Assembly: GCA_017561025.1 (NCBI GenBank)
Contig: JAFZDU010000017.1
Coordinates: 1 to 64,000 of the forward strand
Direction of reading: 5' to 3'
Source: Bacteroidales bacterium
GTDB taxonomy: Bacteria; Bacteroidota; Bacteroidia; Bacteroidales; F082
Length of the DNA stretch: 64,000 nt
Under the pieces are notes generated by a model, which was not told the origin of the DNA, searched no databases, and saw only the letters and a program-made list of their open reading frames with translations. Within the stretch, counting starts at the first letter, position 1. Each line of letters opens with the position of its first letter. This document shows positions 7,516 through 16,751 of the stretch, one piece after another. Both the position numbers and the translations under genes were made by a program.

Positions 7516-8964
7516 TTATAGTTTCATTTTGAGAGATACTATCATGCTATGAAAGTTGGATCTTTCATATACGACGTTCTGTTCTTCTAGCATGTCGTAA
7601 TAACTTGTGTATTGTGAATAAAGGTTATATGAGCTTTTTTGTAATGTATATACGTATGCCAAGTCGATTGTGAACATGTGCTGAGTGTAGCCTATACCGC
7701 ATGATAGTGCATTTCTGTTGTTATAGTTGTAATATCCATCATTAAGCTTGATTCCGTATGGACTTCCATAGAATGAGTAACCGCCTCTGAAACACATGCT
7801 TTGATAACGCCATTCTGTTCCGAGTCTTAAATTCATGGATGGCTTTAATGTGCTTTGGACCATGTCATTATAACTGCTGTAGTCGTAATTGTAAGCTGAT
7901 AGTCTGATTGAGCTATAGTCGATATATTCAACATCTGCTGTTATCATGCCGAAGTTGCCAAAGATAAATGCTGCGCTGCCTCCGAGTTTCCATGGTGTCT
8001 TCATGGAATAGTTGAAATAAGAGGTTGGGATATTGTATTGTGTGACCCATGAATAAGTCTCGGTTCTCCATCTGTCAGAGAGGTTGTATACTGTAGGTGT
8101 ATGGAATGTGGCACCGACTCTTAACCACTGGCATGGGTATGCGATGATACCTATCTTACCATTTAATCCCCATCCTGTTGTAGTCAGAGATTCGTACTGT
8201 GCCCATGAGTAGTATTCATTATCTATTTTGAAGTCTTCTGCATATTCTGTTAATTTTCTATAGTTGACGCTAGGCATATTGATGGATGCGCCTAGATATA
8301 CCTTGTCGCTGAAGTTGATGCTGGTGCTTATGGTCCATTCGTTGATGCCTCCTCTGGTGTTTGTGCCTTTGCTTTGGAGCAAGCCGCCTTCTGGTACATA
8401 AGCAGTTAGGCTGCCGTCATTGTTGAAGTCGAACAGATATGTTTCCCAGATAGGGTAGATGTAGCTAGGAGAGTATTCGTAGAGCTGTTCTTCATTGTAT
8501 ATGTCGTTTGCTATTATTTCTTGGAAATAAGCGTCTATCAATGAGTGGTGTGGGTTTATTCCGTTTACGAATATTGCGTTGCTGAAGTCGTTGGTTCTAT
8601 TCATACCGAAGGCCCAGTTTATTACGTTTTCTCCTGAATTGTTGATGCCCACTATGCCGAAGCTGTTTACAGCCATTGTGGCTTGTGAGTTTGTTGTGGT
8701 ATTTCCGTAATAATCGGTTTTTGCGTATGATGTCTTTATAGAAGGTGTGAATTCTATTGTAGGTTTTCTATATAGTCCTAGGCCGGCAGGGTTGATGCTT
8801 AAGGAAGAGAAGTCTTGTCCTACTGCACCCATAGCATTACCCATCGCTGCGCTTTTTGCTGTACCTTGGTAGTAAGTTGATGCTATATTGTAAACATCAT
8901 TGATGTTTTGAGCTATGCCCCAGAATGGGATTAAAGCCAATAATATCAAAAATATCTTTTTCAT
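7516..8964 (-). CDS. Outer-membrane transporter, OmpP1/FadL/TodX family
   Basis: 482 aa with a cleavable signal peptide (MKKIFLILLALIPFWGIAQ). After it comes the family-typical start: NAMGAVGQDFSSLSINPAGLGLYR places a small-residue plug segment and the NPAGLG motif before alternating amphipathic beta strands that end in an aromatic/Lys-Leu C-terminus. FadL-type proteins form 14-strand barrels that pass hydrophobic or poorly soluble compounds across the outer membrane; in Bacteroidota the substrate is generally unknown. It lies 11 bp after the low-complexity lipoprotein gene and is probably co-transcribed with it. Confidence 0.83.
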   Translation of the reverse strand: MKKIFLILLALIPFWGIAQNINDVYNIASTYYQGTAKSAAMGNAMGAVGQDFSSLSINPAGLGLYRKPTIEFTPSIKTSYAKTDYYGNTTTNSQATMAVNSFGIVGINNSGENVINWAFGMNRTNDFSNAIFVNGINPHHSLIDAYFQEIIANDIYNEEQLYEYSPSYIYPIWETYLFDFNNDGSLTAYVPEGGLLQSKGTNTRGGINEWTISTSINFSDKVYLGASINMPSVNYRKLTEYAEDFKIDNEYYSWAQYESLTTTGWGLNGKIGIIAYPCQWLRVGATFHTPTVYNLSDRWRTETYSWVTQYNIPTSYFNYSMKTPWKLGGSAAFIFGNFGMITADVEYIDYSSIRLSAYNYDYSSYNDMVQSTLKPSMNLRLGTEWRYQSMCFRGGYSFYGSPYGIKLNDGYYNYNNRNALSCGIGYTQHMFTIDLAYVYTLQKSSYNLYSQYTSYYDMLEEQNVVYERSNFHSMIVSLKMKL

Positions 8965-8975
8965 AGTATGATTTT

Positions 8976-10214
8976 TTATCTTCTTGCACCTCCGACTCTT
9001 GATCCGCCGCCAATGCTTCCGCCTCTAGCGCCTCCACCATTGAAGCTGCCGTTACTTCTTGAAGAGCTTCCGCTGTTGTTTGGTCTGCTGATGCTTGAGC
9101 TGCTGTTTCTAGGAGCTGAATTTGAGCTGTTATTTGGTCTGCTTATGTTAGAGCTGCTGCTTGAACTTCTTGCGTTGGTATCGTTGCTTCTGACATTGAC
9201 AGAAGAAGAGCTGTTTCTTTCGCTTGAAGAGCTGGAGTTAGGTCTGACGTATTCAGAGCTTGAGCGAACTTGACGGTTGCTGTTTGCTGGTGAATATGAT
9301 TTGCGTTCCGAAGATGAAGAAGGTCTTGCTGTTGAAGAGCTGCTTGCACTAGAAGGTCTGTTATATCTGTTCTGAGCGTTAGATACTCTTTCGTTGGCAG
9401 ACACTCTTGGTGATGTTGGCTCCATGCCATTGCCAGAAGGTCGTGCAGTGCTTGTAGGTCTAGATGTAGGTGTTGTTATTCCTGCAGATGAAGGTCTGCC
9501 GTTGTTGTTGCCTGCTACATGCAATCCGCCACCGCCTCCTGGGTGAGGGTTGATGCCTCCTCCTGGGTGAGGGTCGCCTCCTGGATGTGGATGATGTCCG
9601 CCAGGACCTGGATTATATGGAGGATATACAGGATATACAGGATATGCAGGATAATAAGGATAAGGTACATAATAGTATGGGTTGTAATAGTAAGGACTCC
9701 ACCACCAGTCGTAGTACCAGTTGTAATATGATGAATAATAGTAAGGGTAGCCCCATCCTACGCCTACATAGCTTCCGTAAGGCAATCCGAATCCGAGATA
9801 TAGGCTTGTGTTCCATCCGCCCTCATCTTCATCGTCATCATAATAGTAATCGTAATTGTCTTCCAGATATGAGCCTCCGTTATGGCTTATGTAGCTGTTG
9901 TCGTAATAAGTTTCTGTTGTTGTATAAACTACGCCGTTGGTGTCAGTTACGGTTTCTATTTTTTCGTATGTAGGCTCGGCCTTGGTTTTTGGGATTGCAT
10001 CTTCACTGTAATATGACTGGTAATCATATTGTGAGTTGCTGCTTATTTTTGAAGTGTTGAAGGTGCCGTTGTCTGATACGACTAGCTGTTTGTCTGATTT
10101 GCTGTTCTTGTCGTATGGAGAATAATAAGCATCGTCTTTAATGACATTATCGCTTGTTGAACATGAACTTAGCAATGCTGCAGCAGCTATGATGAAAAAT
10201 TTTAAATGCTTCAT
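8976..10214 (-). CDS. Low-complexity Tyr/Pro/Gly/Ser-rich lipoprotein
   Basis: The start is placed at 10214 (MKHLKFFIIAAAALLSSCS), which gives a clean lipoprotein signal with the lipobox cysteine at about residue 18; a longer frame to 10268 would lack one. The mature protein, about 395 aa, has an acidic Asp/Tyr stretch, then a Trp/Tyr/Pro-rich block rich in YY and YP pairs, a Gly/His/Pro block, and a long Ser/Asn/Arg-rich tail rich in RPSSS and RPNNS units. No catalytic domain is recognisable. It precedes the OmpP1-type barrel gene by 11 bp, so it is likely a surface or periplasmic partner. Similar low-complexity lipoproteins are poorly characterised. Confidence 0.75.
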   Translation of the reverse strand: MKHLKFFIIAAAALLSSCSTSDNVIKDDAYYSPYDKNSKSDKQLVVSDNGTFNTSKISSNSQYDYQSYYSEDAIPKTKAEPTYEKIETVTDTNGVVYTTTETYYDNSYISHNGGSYLEDNYDYYYDDDEDEGGWNTSLYLGFGLPYGSYVGVGWGYPYYYSSYYNWYYDWWWSPYYYNPYYYVPYPYYPAYPVYPVYPPYNPGPGGHHPHPGGDPHPGGGINPHPGGGGGLHVAGNNNGRPSSAGITTPTSRPTSTARPSGNGMEPTSPRVSANERVSNAQNRYNRPSSASSSSTARPSSSSERKSYSPANSNRQVRSSSEYVRPNSSSSSERNSSSSVNVRSNDTNARSSSSSSNISRPNNSSNSAPRNSSSSISRPNNSGSSSRSNGSFNGGGARGGSIGGGSRVGGARR

Positions 10215-10301
10215 TTTTATACTATTTAAAGTTATGAATACATGCAATTTTTTCTTATTTTTGCACACAGAAAAATATACAAATACTATACCAAAAAAAC
10301 G

Positions 10302-11774
10302 ATGGCAAAAGAATTAACATCTCGTAAAGAAAATTATTCCCAATGGTATAATGATCTTGTTAGTAAAGCTGATTTGGCAGAAAATTCTGCAGTCAGAGGT
10401 TGTATGGTTATCAAACCTTACGGATATGCAATCTGGGAGTTCATGCAAGACGCTCTCGACAAAATGTTCAAAGATACAGGTCACGTCAATGCGTATTTCC
10501 CATTGTTTATTCCTAAGAGTTTCTTCAGCAAGGAAGCTAGCCACGTTGAGGGTTTCGCTAAGGAATGTGCTGTAGTAACTCACTATCGTCTTAAAAATGA
10601 TCCTAATGGCGCTGGCGTTGTTGTAGACCCTGAAGCACGCCTCGAAGAAGAATTGATAGTTCGTCCTACTTCAGAGACTATCATTTGGGATACATATCGC
10701 AACTGGATCAAGAGTTACCGCGACCTCCCAATATTGTGCAACCAATGGGCTAACGTAGTCCGCTGGGAAATGCGTACTCGTTCTTTCCTCCGTACCGCTG
10801 AGTTCTTGTGGCAAGAAGGTCATACCGCTCACGCTACACGCGAAGAAGCTTTGGCAGAAGCACGTAAGATGCTCGACGTATATTCAGAATTCGCTGAAAA
10901 ATACATGGCTCTTCCTGTTATCCGCGGTATCAAATCTGCTAACGAACGTTTCGCAGGAGCAGAAGAAACATTCTGTATCGAAGCTATGATGCAAGACGGC
11001 AAGGCTCTCCAAGCTGGCACATCACACTTCCTCGCTCAGAACTTCGCTAAGGCTTTCGATGTTAAATATTTGAATAAAGAAAATAAATTGGAATATGTAT
11101 GGGCTACTTCATGGGGCGTATCAACTCGTTTGATTGGCGCTCTCATCATGGCTCACTCAGATGACAATGGTCTCGTGCTCCCTCCAAAAATCGCTCCTAT
11201 CGAAGTGGTTATTGTTCCTATCTACAAGACAGACGAACAAAAAGAGGCTGTCCTAAACTATTGCTCTGACTTGAAAAAACGTCTCGAAAGCAGAAGAATG
11301 CGCGTTAAATTCGACGACCGCGACACTCAAAAGCCTGGCTTCAAATTCGCTGAATGGGAACTCAAAGGCGTGCCTGTACGTATCGCTGCTGGTCCTCGCG
11401 ACGTTGAAAACAACTCAGTTGAAATCGCTCGCCGCGACACTCTCGAAAAGAGCAACACAACAATCGACAATATCGAAGATTATATCACAAATCTTCTCGA
11501 AGAAATTCAAGACAATATCTTCAAAAAAGCTCTCGACTTCCGTCAGTCAAGAACAGTTAAAGTCGACACTTGGGAAGACTTTAAAGAACAGATTGAAAAC
11601 AGCATGTTCGTTTATGCTCACTGGGACGGCACTCCAGAGACAGAACAAAAGATTAAAGAAGAAACAAAAGCTACTATCCGCTGCATTCCTTTGGATGACG
11701 ACTTCGAAGAAGGCAACTGCATCTATTCAGGCCAACCATCAAAACGCCGCGTGATATTCGCCAGAGCTTATTAA
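10302..11774 (+). CDS. proS: Prolyl-tRNA synthetase
   Basis: A class II aminoacyl-tRNA synthetase of about 490 aa that charges tRNA-Pro. It is the shorter eukaryote/archaeal-like type, without the large bacterial editing insert. Motif 2 is in the [20 protein letters not shown] region, the HTAHAT stretch follows, and motif 3 is replaced by the family form around [16 protein letters not shown]. An anticodon-binding domain and a C-terminal extension ending in RRVIFARAY follow. The frame is open back to 10242, but ATG 10302 ([16 protein letters not shown]) matches the family start. It diverges from the lipoprotein gene and converges with the DUF2807 gene, whose stop codon overlaps its own. Confidence 0.93.
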   Translation: MAKELTSRKENYSQWYNDLVSKADLAENSAVRGCMVIKPYGYAIWEFMQDALDKMFKDTGHVNAYFPLFIPKSFFSKEASHVEGFAKECAVVTHYRLKNDPNGAGVVVDPEARLEEELIVRPTSETIIWDTYRNWIKSYRDLPILCNQWANVVRWEMRTRSFLRTAEFLWQEGHTAHATREEALAEARKMLDVYSEFAEKYMALPVIRGIKSANERFAGAEETFCIEAMMQDGKALQAGTSHFLAQNFAKAFDVKYLNKENKLEYVWATSWGVSTRLIGALIMAHSDDNGLVLPPKIAPIEVVIVPIYKTDEQKEAVLNYCSDLKKRLESRRMRVKFDDRDTQKPGFKFAEWELKGVPVRIAAGPRDVENNSVEIARRDTLEKSNTTIDNIEDYITNLLEEIQDNIFKKALDFRQSRTVKVDTWEDFKEQIENSMFVYAHWDGTPETEQKIKEETKATIRCIPLDDDFEEGNCIYSGQPSKRRVIFARAY

Positions 11775-12526
11775 TATAAATAAGGTATCAATTTGCCTAG
11801 GGCATTCGGGGAGATGTTTAAACTGATTTCCGGGTGCCCTTTGTAATATATGCTGCCGGAACTATGAATGTCGGCATGTAGAAAATCAGTGCTGTGTATG
11901 TAGATGTCATTGTAGTTGTATGAATAGGCATAGGTTTGCCTTGATGTAAAATCTTCCATGTGAATAGGACCTAATCCAGTTTGATAAACCATAGCATAGT
12001 CAGACATTCCTTTTATTGTTATATCGCTTGTGCAGTCGAAGTCGTACGACTTTATATATAAATTACGGCAGACTATATCCAAATCTATTTTTCCAGCTGC
12101 TTCATGTAGATTAAGTTCAAAATCTGAACTGCTGTCTTGATGTATGTAACCAAGTGATGTTAAATTACCAACCGACTCGTAAGTGATTGACGATAGCTTT
12201 CCATCGAAGTAGATTTTTGCTTCCAAAGGATAATCGTAGCTTCTGATCCAATTGAGTGTGTTCTCATTTTTTAAATGAAGAGTGCTGTCGCTAATCACAT
12301 TGGTGATTTTGTTCATGAGATTCTCTCCAGTTGTTATTTCTATCTTGGAACAGTCTGACTCTATCAAAGTGACATCGATATTGTTGTACAAATGTATTGA
12401 ATTGAATCCTGATAGCACTCTGGTCTTTGTAATGACATCACCGTTTGTCAGAGGAGTCTTCTGACAGGATGAGATGAAGAGACATATCATTATATGTATA
12501 GATAATATAAAGCGTATTTTTTTCAT
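11771..12526 (-). CDS. DUF2807 (GIN-domain) lipoprotein, copy A
   Basis: 251 aa with a signal peptide and lipobox (LFISSCQ). The body matches the DUF2807 / putative auto-transporter adhesin head GIN domain, a right-handed beta-helix type fold: [44 protein letters not shown]. The molecular function is unknown. A paralog lies at 13781 and each follows an acyloxyacyl hydrolase-like gene; here the gap is a single base, so the two are translationally coupled. Pairwise similarity of both genes shows that the two-gene unit was duplicated. Confidence 0.82.
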   Translation of the reverse strand: MKKIRFILSIHIMICLFISSCQKTPLTNGDVITKTRVLSGFNSIHLYNNIDVTLIESDCSKIEITTGENLMNKITNVISDSTLHLKNENTLNWIRSYDYPLEAKIYFDGKLSSITYESVGNLTSLGYIHQDSSSDFELNLHEAAGKIDLDIVCRNLYIKSYDFDCTSDITIKGMSDYAMVYQTGLGPIHMEDFTSRQTYAYSYNYNDIYIHSTDFLHADIHSSGSIYYKGHPEISLNISPNALGKLIPYLY

Positions 12527-12527
12527 G

Positions 12528-13679
12528 TTATAATTTTATTCCTAAACCGAAACCAACATAGTCGGCTACTCCAAAATGTGTGTTTAATGTGATTTTTCCG
12601 TAAAGGTGACTTCCGAAATTTATCTTCATTCCTATCTTTTGATACCATCTTCCATAGCTCATTTCTATGCCGTAAAGATGGTAGCCGAAGTTGAAGATGA
12701 ATGAGACGTCGCTTATCAGGAGTTCGTAAGCAATGCTGATTCCTGGTTTTAATTTTTCATAGAATGTTAATTCTGTATATTTCTGATAAAGTTCCTCTGT
12801 TTCAAGTTTGTCGGTCAAGTCATATACGATGTCAAATCCTATACCGAATTTGCTTAGCTTGCTGACTCTATCCATGGCGTAAAGCTCAAGGTTGTACACG
12901 GAAAAATTGTCGTTCTGCATATAATAAATCCTTTTCATGCCATAAGACATTCCAATGTAAAATTCGGGCTTTATTTTCTTATAACTCGTTTTTATGTTGC
13001 TTGCAGGATGGATGTAATGGCTTTCTTCGTTAAAGAGATAAGCTCCGCTGATACCGGCGCTTGCGGCATTGATGCCTGCGTTTGGCTGATGTGAACATCC
13101 GTTGGAGAAATGGGTGAGGCTTATAAAAAAAGCCATCTTGAATCTTTCGCTCACAAGACGTTTGTATTCTAATGAGAGATTTATAGCTGCATTGAAATTA
13201 GAGCCAATAGTGGTGTTGTTGAAGTTTCTATATGTGTCGAACTTTTTTGTAAGATATCCAAGTCCGACTCCAAACCTTAACCCAATGGTGTTTTCTTTGC
13301 TTTTGTTGAATGGAAAATTGATGAAAGGATATAAAGCAAAAGCTTTTCCGTAGATGTCAACACTGCCGAAATCGGTGTAGAACGCTGTTAATCCAATGGT
13401 AGGATAATTGTAATATGAATGCCATTCTGACCCTCCATATGTCTGTTTCTGTAATGATAGTTCAAACATGGGGAAATGAGCATTGAAGGCTGAAGTTTCA
13501 TAATGGTGTTGTATGAGAAAACCATAGTTAAGACGCAAATCGAGTTCGATATTTTGCATCAGTGTGTCTATAGTGTGAGTAGAGGTGTTTATGTCTTTGC
13601 TTTTGTTTATACATAGAGCGTCCTTATGTATTATAAAAAATAGACATAAAACAAATAAAAATAGTTTGTCGATTTTCAT
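12528..13679 (-). CDS. Acyloxyacyl hydrolase / PagL-like lipid A 3-O-deacylase, copy A
   Basis: 383 aa with an N-terminal signal peptide and beta-barrel character (alternating strands such as GLRFGVGLGYL and GISIAYELL). The PagL catalytic pair is seen as H190 and S192 in THFSNG, the hallmark of the acyloxyacyl hydrolase family. PagL enzymes sit in the outer membrane and remove the 3-O-acyl chain of lipid A, altering permeability and immune recognition. The protein is larger than classical PagL (about 170-190 aa), as in many Bacteroidota homologues. It is the first gene of a pair with the DUF2807 gene and is duplicated at 14656. Confidence 0.82.
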   Translation of the reverse strand: MKIDKLFLFVLCLFFIIHKDALCINKSKDINTSTHTIDTLMQNIELDLRLNYGFLIQHHYETSAFNAHFPMFELSLQKQTYGGSEWHSYYNYPTIGLTAFYTDFGSVDIYGKAFALYPFINFPFNKSKENTIGLRFGVGLGYLTKKFDTYRNFNNTTIGSNFNAAINLSLEYKRLVSERFKMAFFISLTHFSNGCSHQPNAGINAASAGISGAYLFNEESHYIHPASNIKTSYKKIKPEFYIGMSYGMKRIYYMQNDNFSVYNLELYAMDRVSKLSKFGIGFDIVYDLTDKLETEELYQKYTELTFYEKLKPGISIAYELLISDVSFIFNFGYHLYGIEMSYGRWYQKIGMKINFGSHLYGKITLNTHFGVADYVGFGLGIKL

Positions 13680-13780
13680 AAGCCAAAAATATAAAATATT
13701 TTAGTTGCCTTAATGTGAAATCAACAAACTATTGGAATTTTTATCTCAAGCCATGAAAATATTTTTTCGCTTTTTTATTG

Positions 13781-14644
13781 TTATTCCATAGGTAAAAGCT
13801 TTCCTTTTGCTTGAGGATGTGATGATGATTCTATCTGAGGTTCTCCTTTATAGTATATGTTGCCGAAATCGCGTATCTCAGCTGTCAGCTTGTTTGTGCA
13901 GTTGACATATATGGAGCCTTCGTAATCAATGATGGCGGCAGCATCTTTGCAAACAAGGTTTTCAGTATGGATATCGTTTCTTGCATTGTGATAGATGTCG
14001 GTATAATTTGCTGAACCGGCAACAGATATCAAGGCTGTTCCGTCGTATGATTTTAAAATCAATGTGTCGCAGTTGAGCTTTAGGTCGATATGTCCGGAGC
14101 CATGTTCAACAATCATATTGAATTTATCGATATTGTCTTTGCTTATAGGTCCTTCCGATTTTAAATCACCCCACGACATGTAATTGATATGTGTAAGGCT
14201 GTTGTGGTATACTTTTATATCTAAAGGATAGTCGTAGCTTCTTGCCCATAAGCGGATGTTTTCGTTTCTGAGGTATAATCCGTTGTCGCTGATGTTGCTG
14301 GTGATTTTCTCCATGAGATTCTCGCCTGTAGTGATTTCGATTCTGAAGGTGTCGGCTTCTATCAATGTCACGTTGATGTCGTCATAAACATATAATGATG
14401 TTATAGTGTCGTCGAACCATCGTGTTTCCGTTATAGCCTTTCCGTTTGTCCATGGTGCAGGATCACATGATGTGATGAACAATGCAATAAGAATCAAGAA
14501 TGAAGAGCGGTTAAGTGATGAGAGCATGCGGAGTGCTGCTGACAACTTGTTAAATCTGTTAAGCCTGTTGAGTCTTTTGGCTTTTTTGTTGTCTTTAATT
14601 TCCTTATTGCGTTTATTTCGTTTATTTCTTCTTATTTTTCTCAT
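13781..14644 (-). CDS. DUF2807 (GIN-domain) lipoprotein, copy B
   Basis: Paralog of the 11771 gene, sharing [21 protein letters not shown] and the IRLWARSYDYPLD stretch. The lipobox is FITSC. The reading frame starts 11 bp after the preceding hydrolase stop, but this gives an odd, very basic 39-residue extension (repeats of RNK, KRLNRLNR) encoded by tandem AAATAAACG-like DNA. A start at ATG 14527 (MLSSLNRSSFLILIALFITSC) would give an ordinary lipoprotein signal, and I find that start at least as likely. Function unknown; probably anchored in a membrane and paired with the PagL-like enzyme. Confidence 0.78.
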   Translation of the reverse strand: MRKIRRNKRNKRNKEIKDNKKAKRLNRLNRFNKLSAALRMLSSLNRSSFLILIALFITSCDPAPWTNGKAITETRWFDDTITSLYVYDDINVTLIEADTFRIEITTGENLMEKITSNISDNGLYLRNENIRLWARSYDYPLDIKVYHNSLTHINYMSWGDLKSEGPISKDNIDKFNMIVEHGSGHIDLKLNCDTLILKSYDGTALISVAGSANYTDIYHNARNDIHTENLVCKDAAAIIDYEGSIYVNCTNKLTAEIRDFGNIYYKGEPQIESSSHPQAKGKLLPME

Positions 14645-14655
14645 AACGTTAATAA

Positions 14656-15822
14656 TTATAATTTAAATCCAAAACCAAAACCTAGGAAATCGGCTATATG
14701 CCATTGGTGTATCATGAGTGTGACCTTGCCGTAGATGTGCTTGCCGAAATCTAATTTGAAACCTAATCTCTGATAGCTTTTCTCAGTATACATGTATTCA
14801 CCGAAGTGCTTGCCCACGACGAACATAAATGATGCATTTCCCATGAGGAGTTCGCCAGCGACATGTGCGCCTGGATTCAGAATCTGATATGTTGTCAGCT
14901 TGTTGACACCATTGTTGGCATTCATGCTGCGAAGTATTTCTGTCTGGTCGTAAACCAAGTCAAAGCCTAAACCTAATTTAAACAAGCGAGTCAGTTGTTC
15001 CATTGCGTATATCTCGAGGTCAAGGACTGTAGTGAAATCTTCTTGTAAATATTCAATGTTCTTGTACCCGTATGATAAGCCTACATAAAGCTCAGGTCTG
15101 AATTCTTTGAGATATTCTATGGTTTTCTTTTCGTTAAGTTGTTCTGCTCTGATATAAGGCACAGGCTCGTTTATCATATAAGCTGCGCTGATACCGCCCT
15201 TGATGACGTTTGTACCTTTGTTAGGCTCTGATGTACATCCGTTAGAGAAGTGCTGCAGGCCTCCGTAGAGCGACATCTTGAATCTGTCGGTGAATCGATG
15301 TGATATGTCGAATGTTACGCTTGCCGCTGCATTGAAAGGTGAGCCTATACATATGTTATATGGGTTTTCGATGTGGTCGTAGCTTTCAGTGAGGTAGCCG
15401 AGACCTAAACCGAAACGTATGCCGAAATTGGTGTCTCCTTTGATAAATGGGAAATAAATGTATGGATAGATAGCGAAAGCCTGTCCCATGACATCAATGT
15501 TTCCCATAGGAGAATAGAAAGCTGTCACACCTACTGCTGGATAGTTGAAACATGACTGCCAATAAGATTTGCCGTAAGTCTGTTTCTGCAACGATACTTC
15601 AAACATTGGGAAATGAGCTCTATAACCTTCCATTTCAAAATGATGGTGCATGTAGAAACCATAATTGAGTCTGAAATCAATTTCCATATTCTTCATGAGA
15701 GAATCGATGGAAAATGCCTTGTTGCCGTATTCCTTTTTGTTTCCGGCAAATGCTTCGTTGTCAATTAAACCTAATATTAGTCCGAAGCATAAAATAATTG
15801 ATAGTAACTTGTTCTTTTTCAT
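14656..15822 (-). CDS. Acyloxyacyl hydrolase / PagL-like lipid A 3-O-deacylase, copy B
   Basis: 388 aa from the chosen start 15822 (MKKNKLLSIILCFGLILGL), which gives a normal signal peptide; the frame extends to 15900, but that stretch overlaps the divergent mazG promoter. The motif LQHFSNG supplies the catalytic H191 and S193. It is similar throughout to copy A: MEIDFRLNYGF, HFPMFEVSLQKQTYG and GFGFKL at the C-terminus. It heads a unit with DUF2807 copy B. Two full copies of an outer-membrane lipid A deacylase with the same partner are unusual and could act on different acyl chains or growth states; that is inference. Confidence 0.82.
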   Translation of the reverse strand: MKKNKLLSIILCFGLILGLIDNEAFAGNKKEYGNKAFSIDSLMKNMEIDFRLNYGFYMHHHFEMEGYRAHFPMFEVSLQKQTYGKSYWQSCFNYPAVGVTAFYSPMGNIDVMGQAFAIYPYIYFPFIKGDTNFGIRFGLGLGYLTESYDHIENPYNICIGSPFNAAASVTFDISHRFTDRFKMSLYGGLQHFSNGCTSEPNKGTNVIKGGISAAYMINEPVPYIRAEQLNEKKTIEYLKEFRPELYVGLSYGYKNIEYLQEDFTTVLDLEIYAMEQLTRLFKLGLGFDLVYDQTEILRSMNANNGVNKLTTYQILNPGAHVAGELLMGNASFMFVVGKHFGEYMYTEKSYQRLGFKLDFGKHIYGKVTLMIHQWHIADFLGFGFGFKL

Positions 15823-15849
15823 GACGCAAATGTATGAAAAAAATATGAT

Positions 15850-15857
15850 TATATTTG
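15850..15857 (+). promoter_or_regulatory. -7 promoter element for mazG
   Basis: TATATTTG lies 15 bp before the first plausible mazG ATG (15873). Because transcription would start near 15864, the longer mazG frame beginning at 15855 cannot be the real start. Confidence 0.65.
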
Positions 15858-15872
15858 CAAAAAAAATATACG

Positions 15873-16652
15873 ATGATAATGAATAAAAGTTTAGAGGCAT
15901 TCCAAAGATTATTGGATATTATGGACAGACTCAGAGTGGAATGTCCATGGGATAAGAAGCAAACTATAGAGAGTCTTCGTCATTTGACTATAGAGGAGGT
16001 CTTTGAATTAAGTCAGGCTATTGTGGATGAAGATTATCAGGATGTTAGAAAAGAGCTTGGCGATATAATCATGCATATAGTATTTTACTCAAGAATAGCC
16101 CAAGATCGTAATTTGTTTACTATCGACGATGTTATCAATGGCATATGCGAGAAATTGATTGTCCGTCATCCTCATGTTTTCGGCGACACTTCTGTGAAGA
16201 CAGCAGAAGAGGTTGCGGATAACTGGGAAAAGATAAAGCTCACCAAAGAACAGAACAGAAGCGTACTTGGTGGCGTGCCTAATGCTTTGCCTGAACTTGT
16301 CAAGGCATATAGAATGCAGGAAAAAGCTTCAGGTGTGGGCTTCGACTGGGAAAATAAGGAACAGGTATGGGAAAAAGTTGAGGAGGAAATCAGAGAGTTG
16401 AAGGATGAGGTTGAGGCAGGTGACAAGGAACGTGCTACCGAGGAATTCGGAGATCTCATGTTTGCTCTCGTCAATTATTCTCGTTTTATCAAAGTCAACC
16501 CGATGGATGCTTTGGAAGTGGCTAACAAGAAGTTCCGCAGCCGCTTTAATTATGTGGAAGAGAAAGCTAAGGAAATGGGCAAGTCGCTCGTTGACATGAC
16601 TCTCGATGAGATGAACGAACTTTGGGATGAAGCGAAACGTATAAATAGTTAG
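15873..16652 (+). CDS. mazG: Nucleoside triphosphate pyrophosphohydrolase MazG
   Basis: About 260 aa (ATG at 15873 or 15879). MazG hydrolyses (d)NTPs to NMP and pyrophosphate, clearing abnormal nucleotides and modulating stress signals. Two tandem MazG domains are present. The first has CPWDKKQTIESLRHLTIEEVFELS, with the EExxE-type metal site and a GDIIMHIVF helix. The second has EEIRELKDEVEAGDKERATEEFGDLMFAL. The length matches the Escherichia coli type. The stop codon TAG is the first TAG of a TTAGGAATTAGGAAT tandem repeat. A GAGACG palindrome follows. Confidence 0.92.
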   Translation: MIMNKSLEAFQRLLDIMDRLRVECPWDKKQTIESLRHLTIEEVFELSQAIVDEDYQDVRKELGDIIMHIVFYSRIAQDRNLFTIDDVINGICEKLIVRHPHVFGDTSVKTAEEVADNWEKIKLTKEQNRSVLGGVPNALPELVKAYRMQEKASGVGFDWENKEQVWEKVEEEIRELKDEVEAGDKERATEEFGDLMFALVNYSRFIKVNPMDALEVANKKFRSRFNYVEEKAKEMGKSLVDMTLDEMNELWDEAKRINS

Positions 16653-16677
16653 GAATTAGGAATTAGGAATTAGGAAT
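16651..16677 (+). repeat. TTAGGAA tandem repeat supplying the mazG stop
   Basis: Four units of about 7 bp (TTAGGAA, with one variant) begin at the mazG stop codon. The same unit occurs inside coding ends at 38627, 40426 and 57466 and, as its complement, at 3770-3950 and 54250. Confidence 0.8.
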
Positions 16678-16682
16678 GTTTT

Positions 16683-16734
16683 GTAGAGACGTTTCAATGA
16701 TACCTATGAAAGTAAACACACATTGAAGCGTCTT
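16683..16734. repeat. GAGACG palindromic repeat
   Basis: GTAGAGACGTTTCAATG pairs with CATTGAAGCGTCTT across a short AT-rich loop. It is the inverted orientation of the units at 3789 and 3872. Confidence 0.75.
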
Positions 16735-16751
16735 GAAATTAAGCGTAGAAG

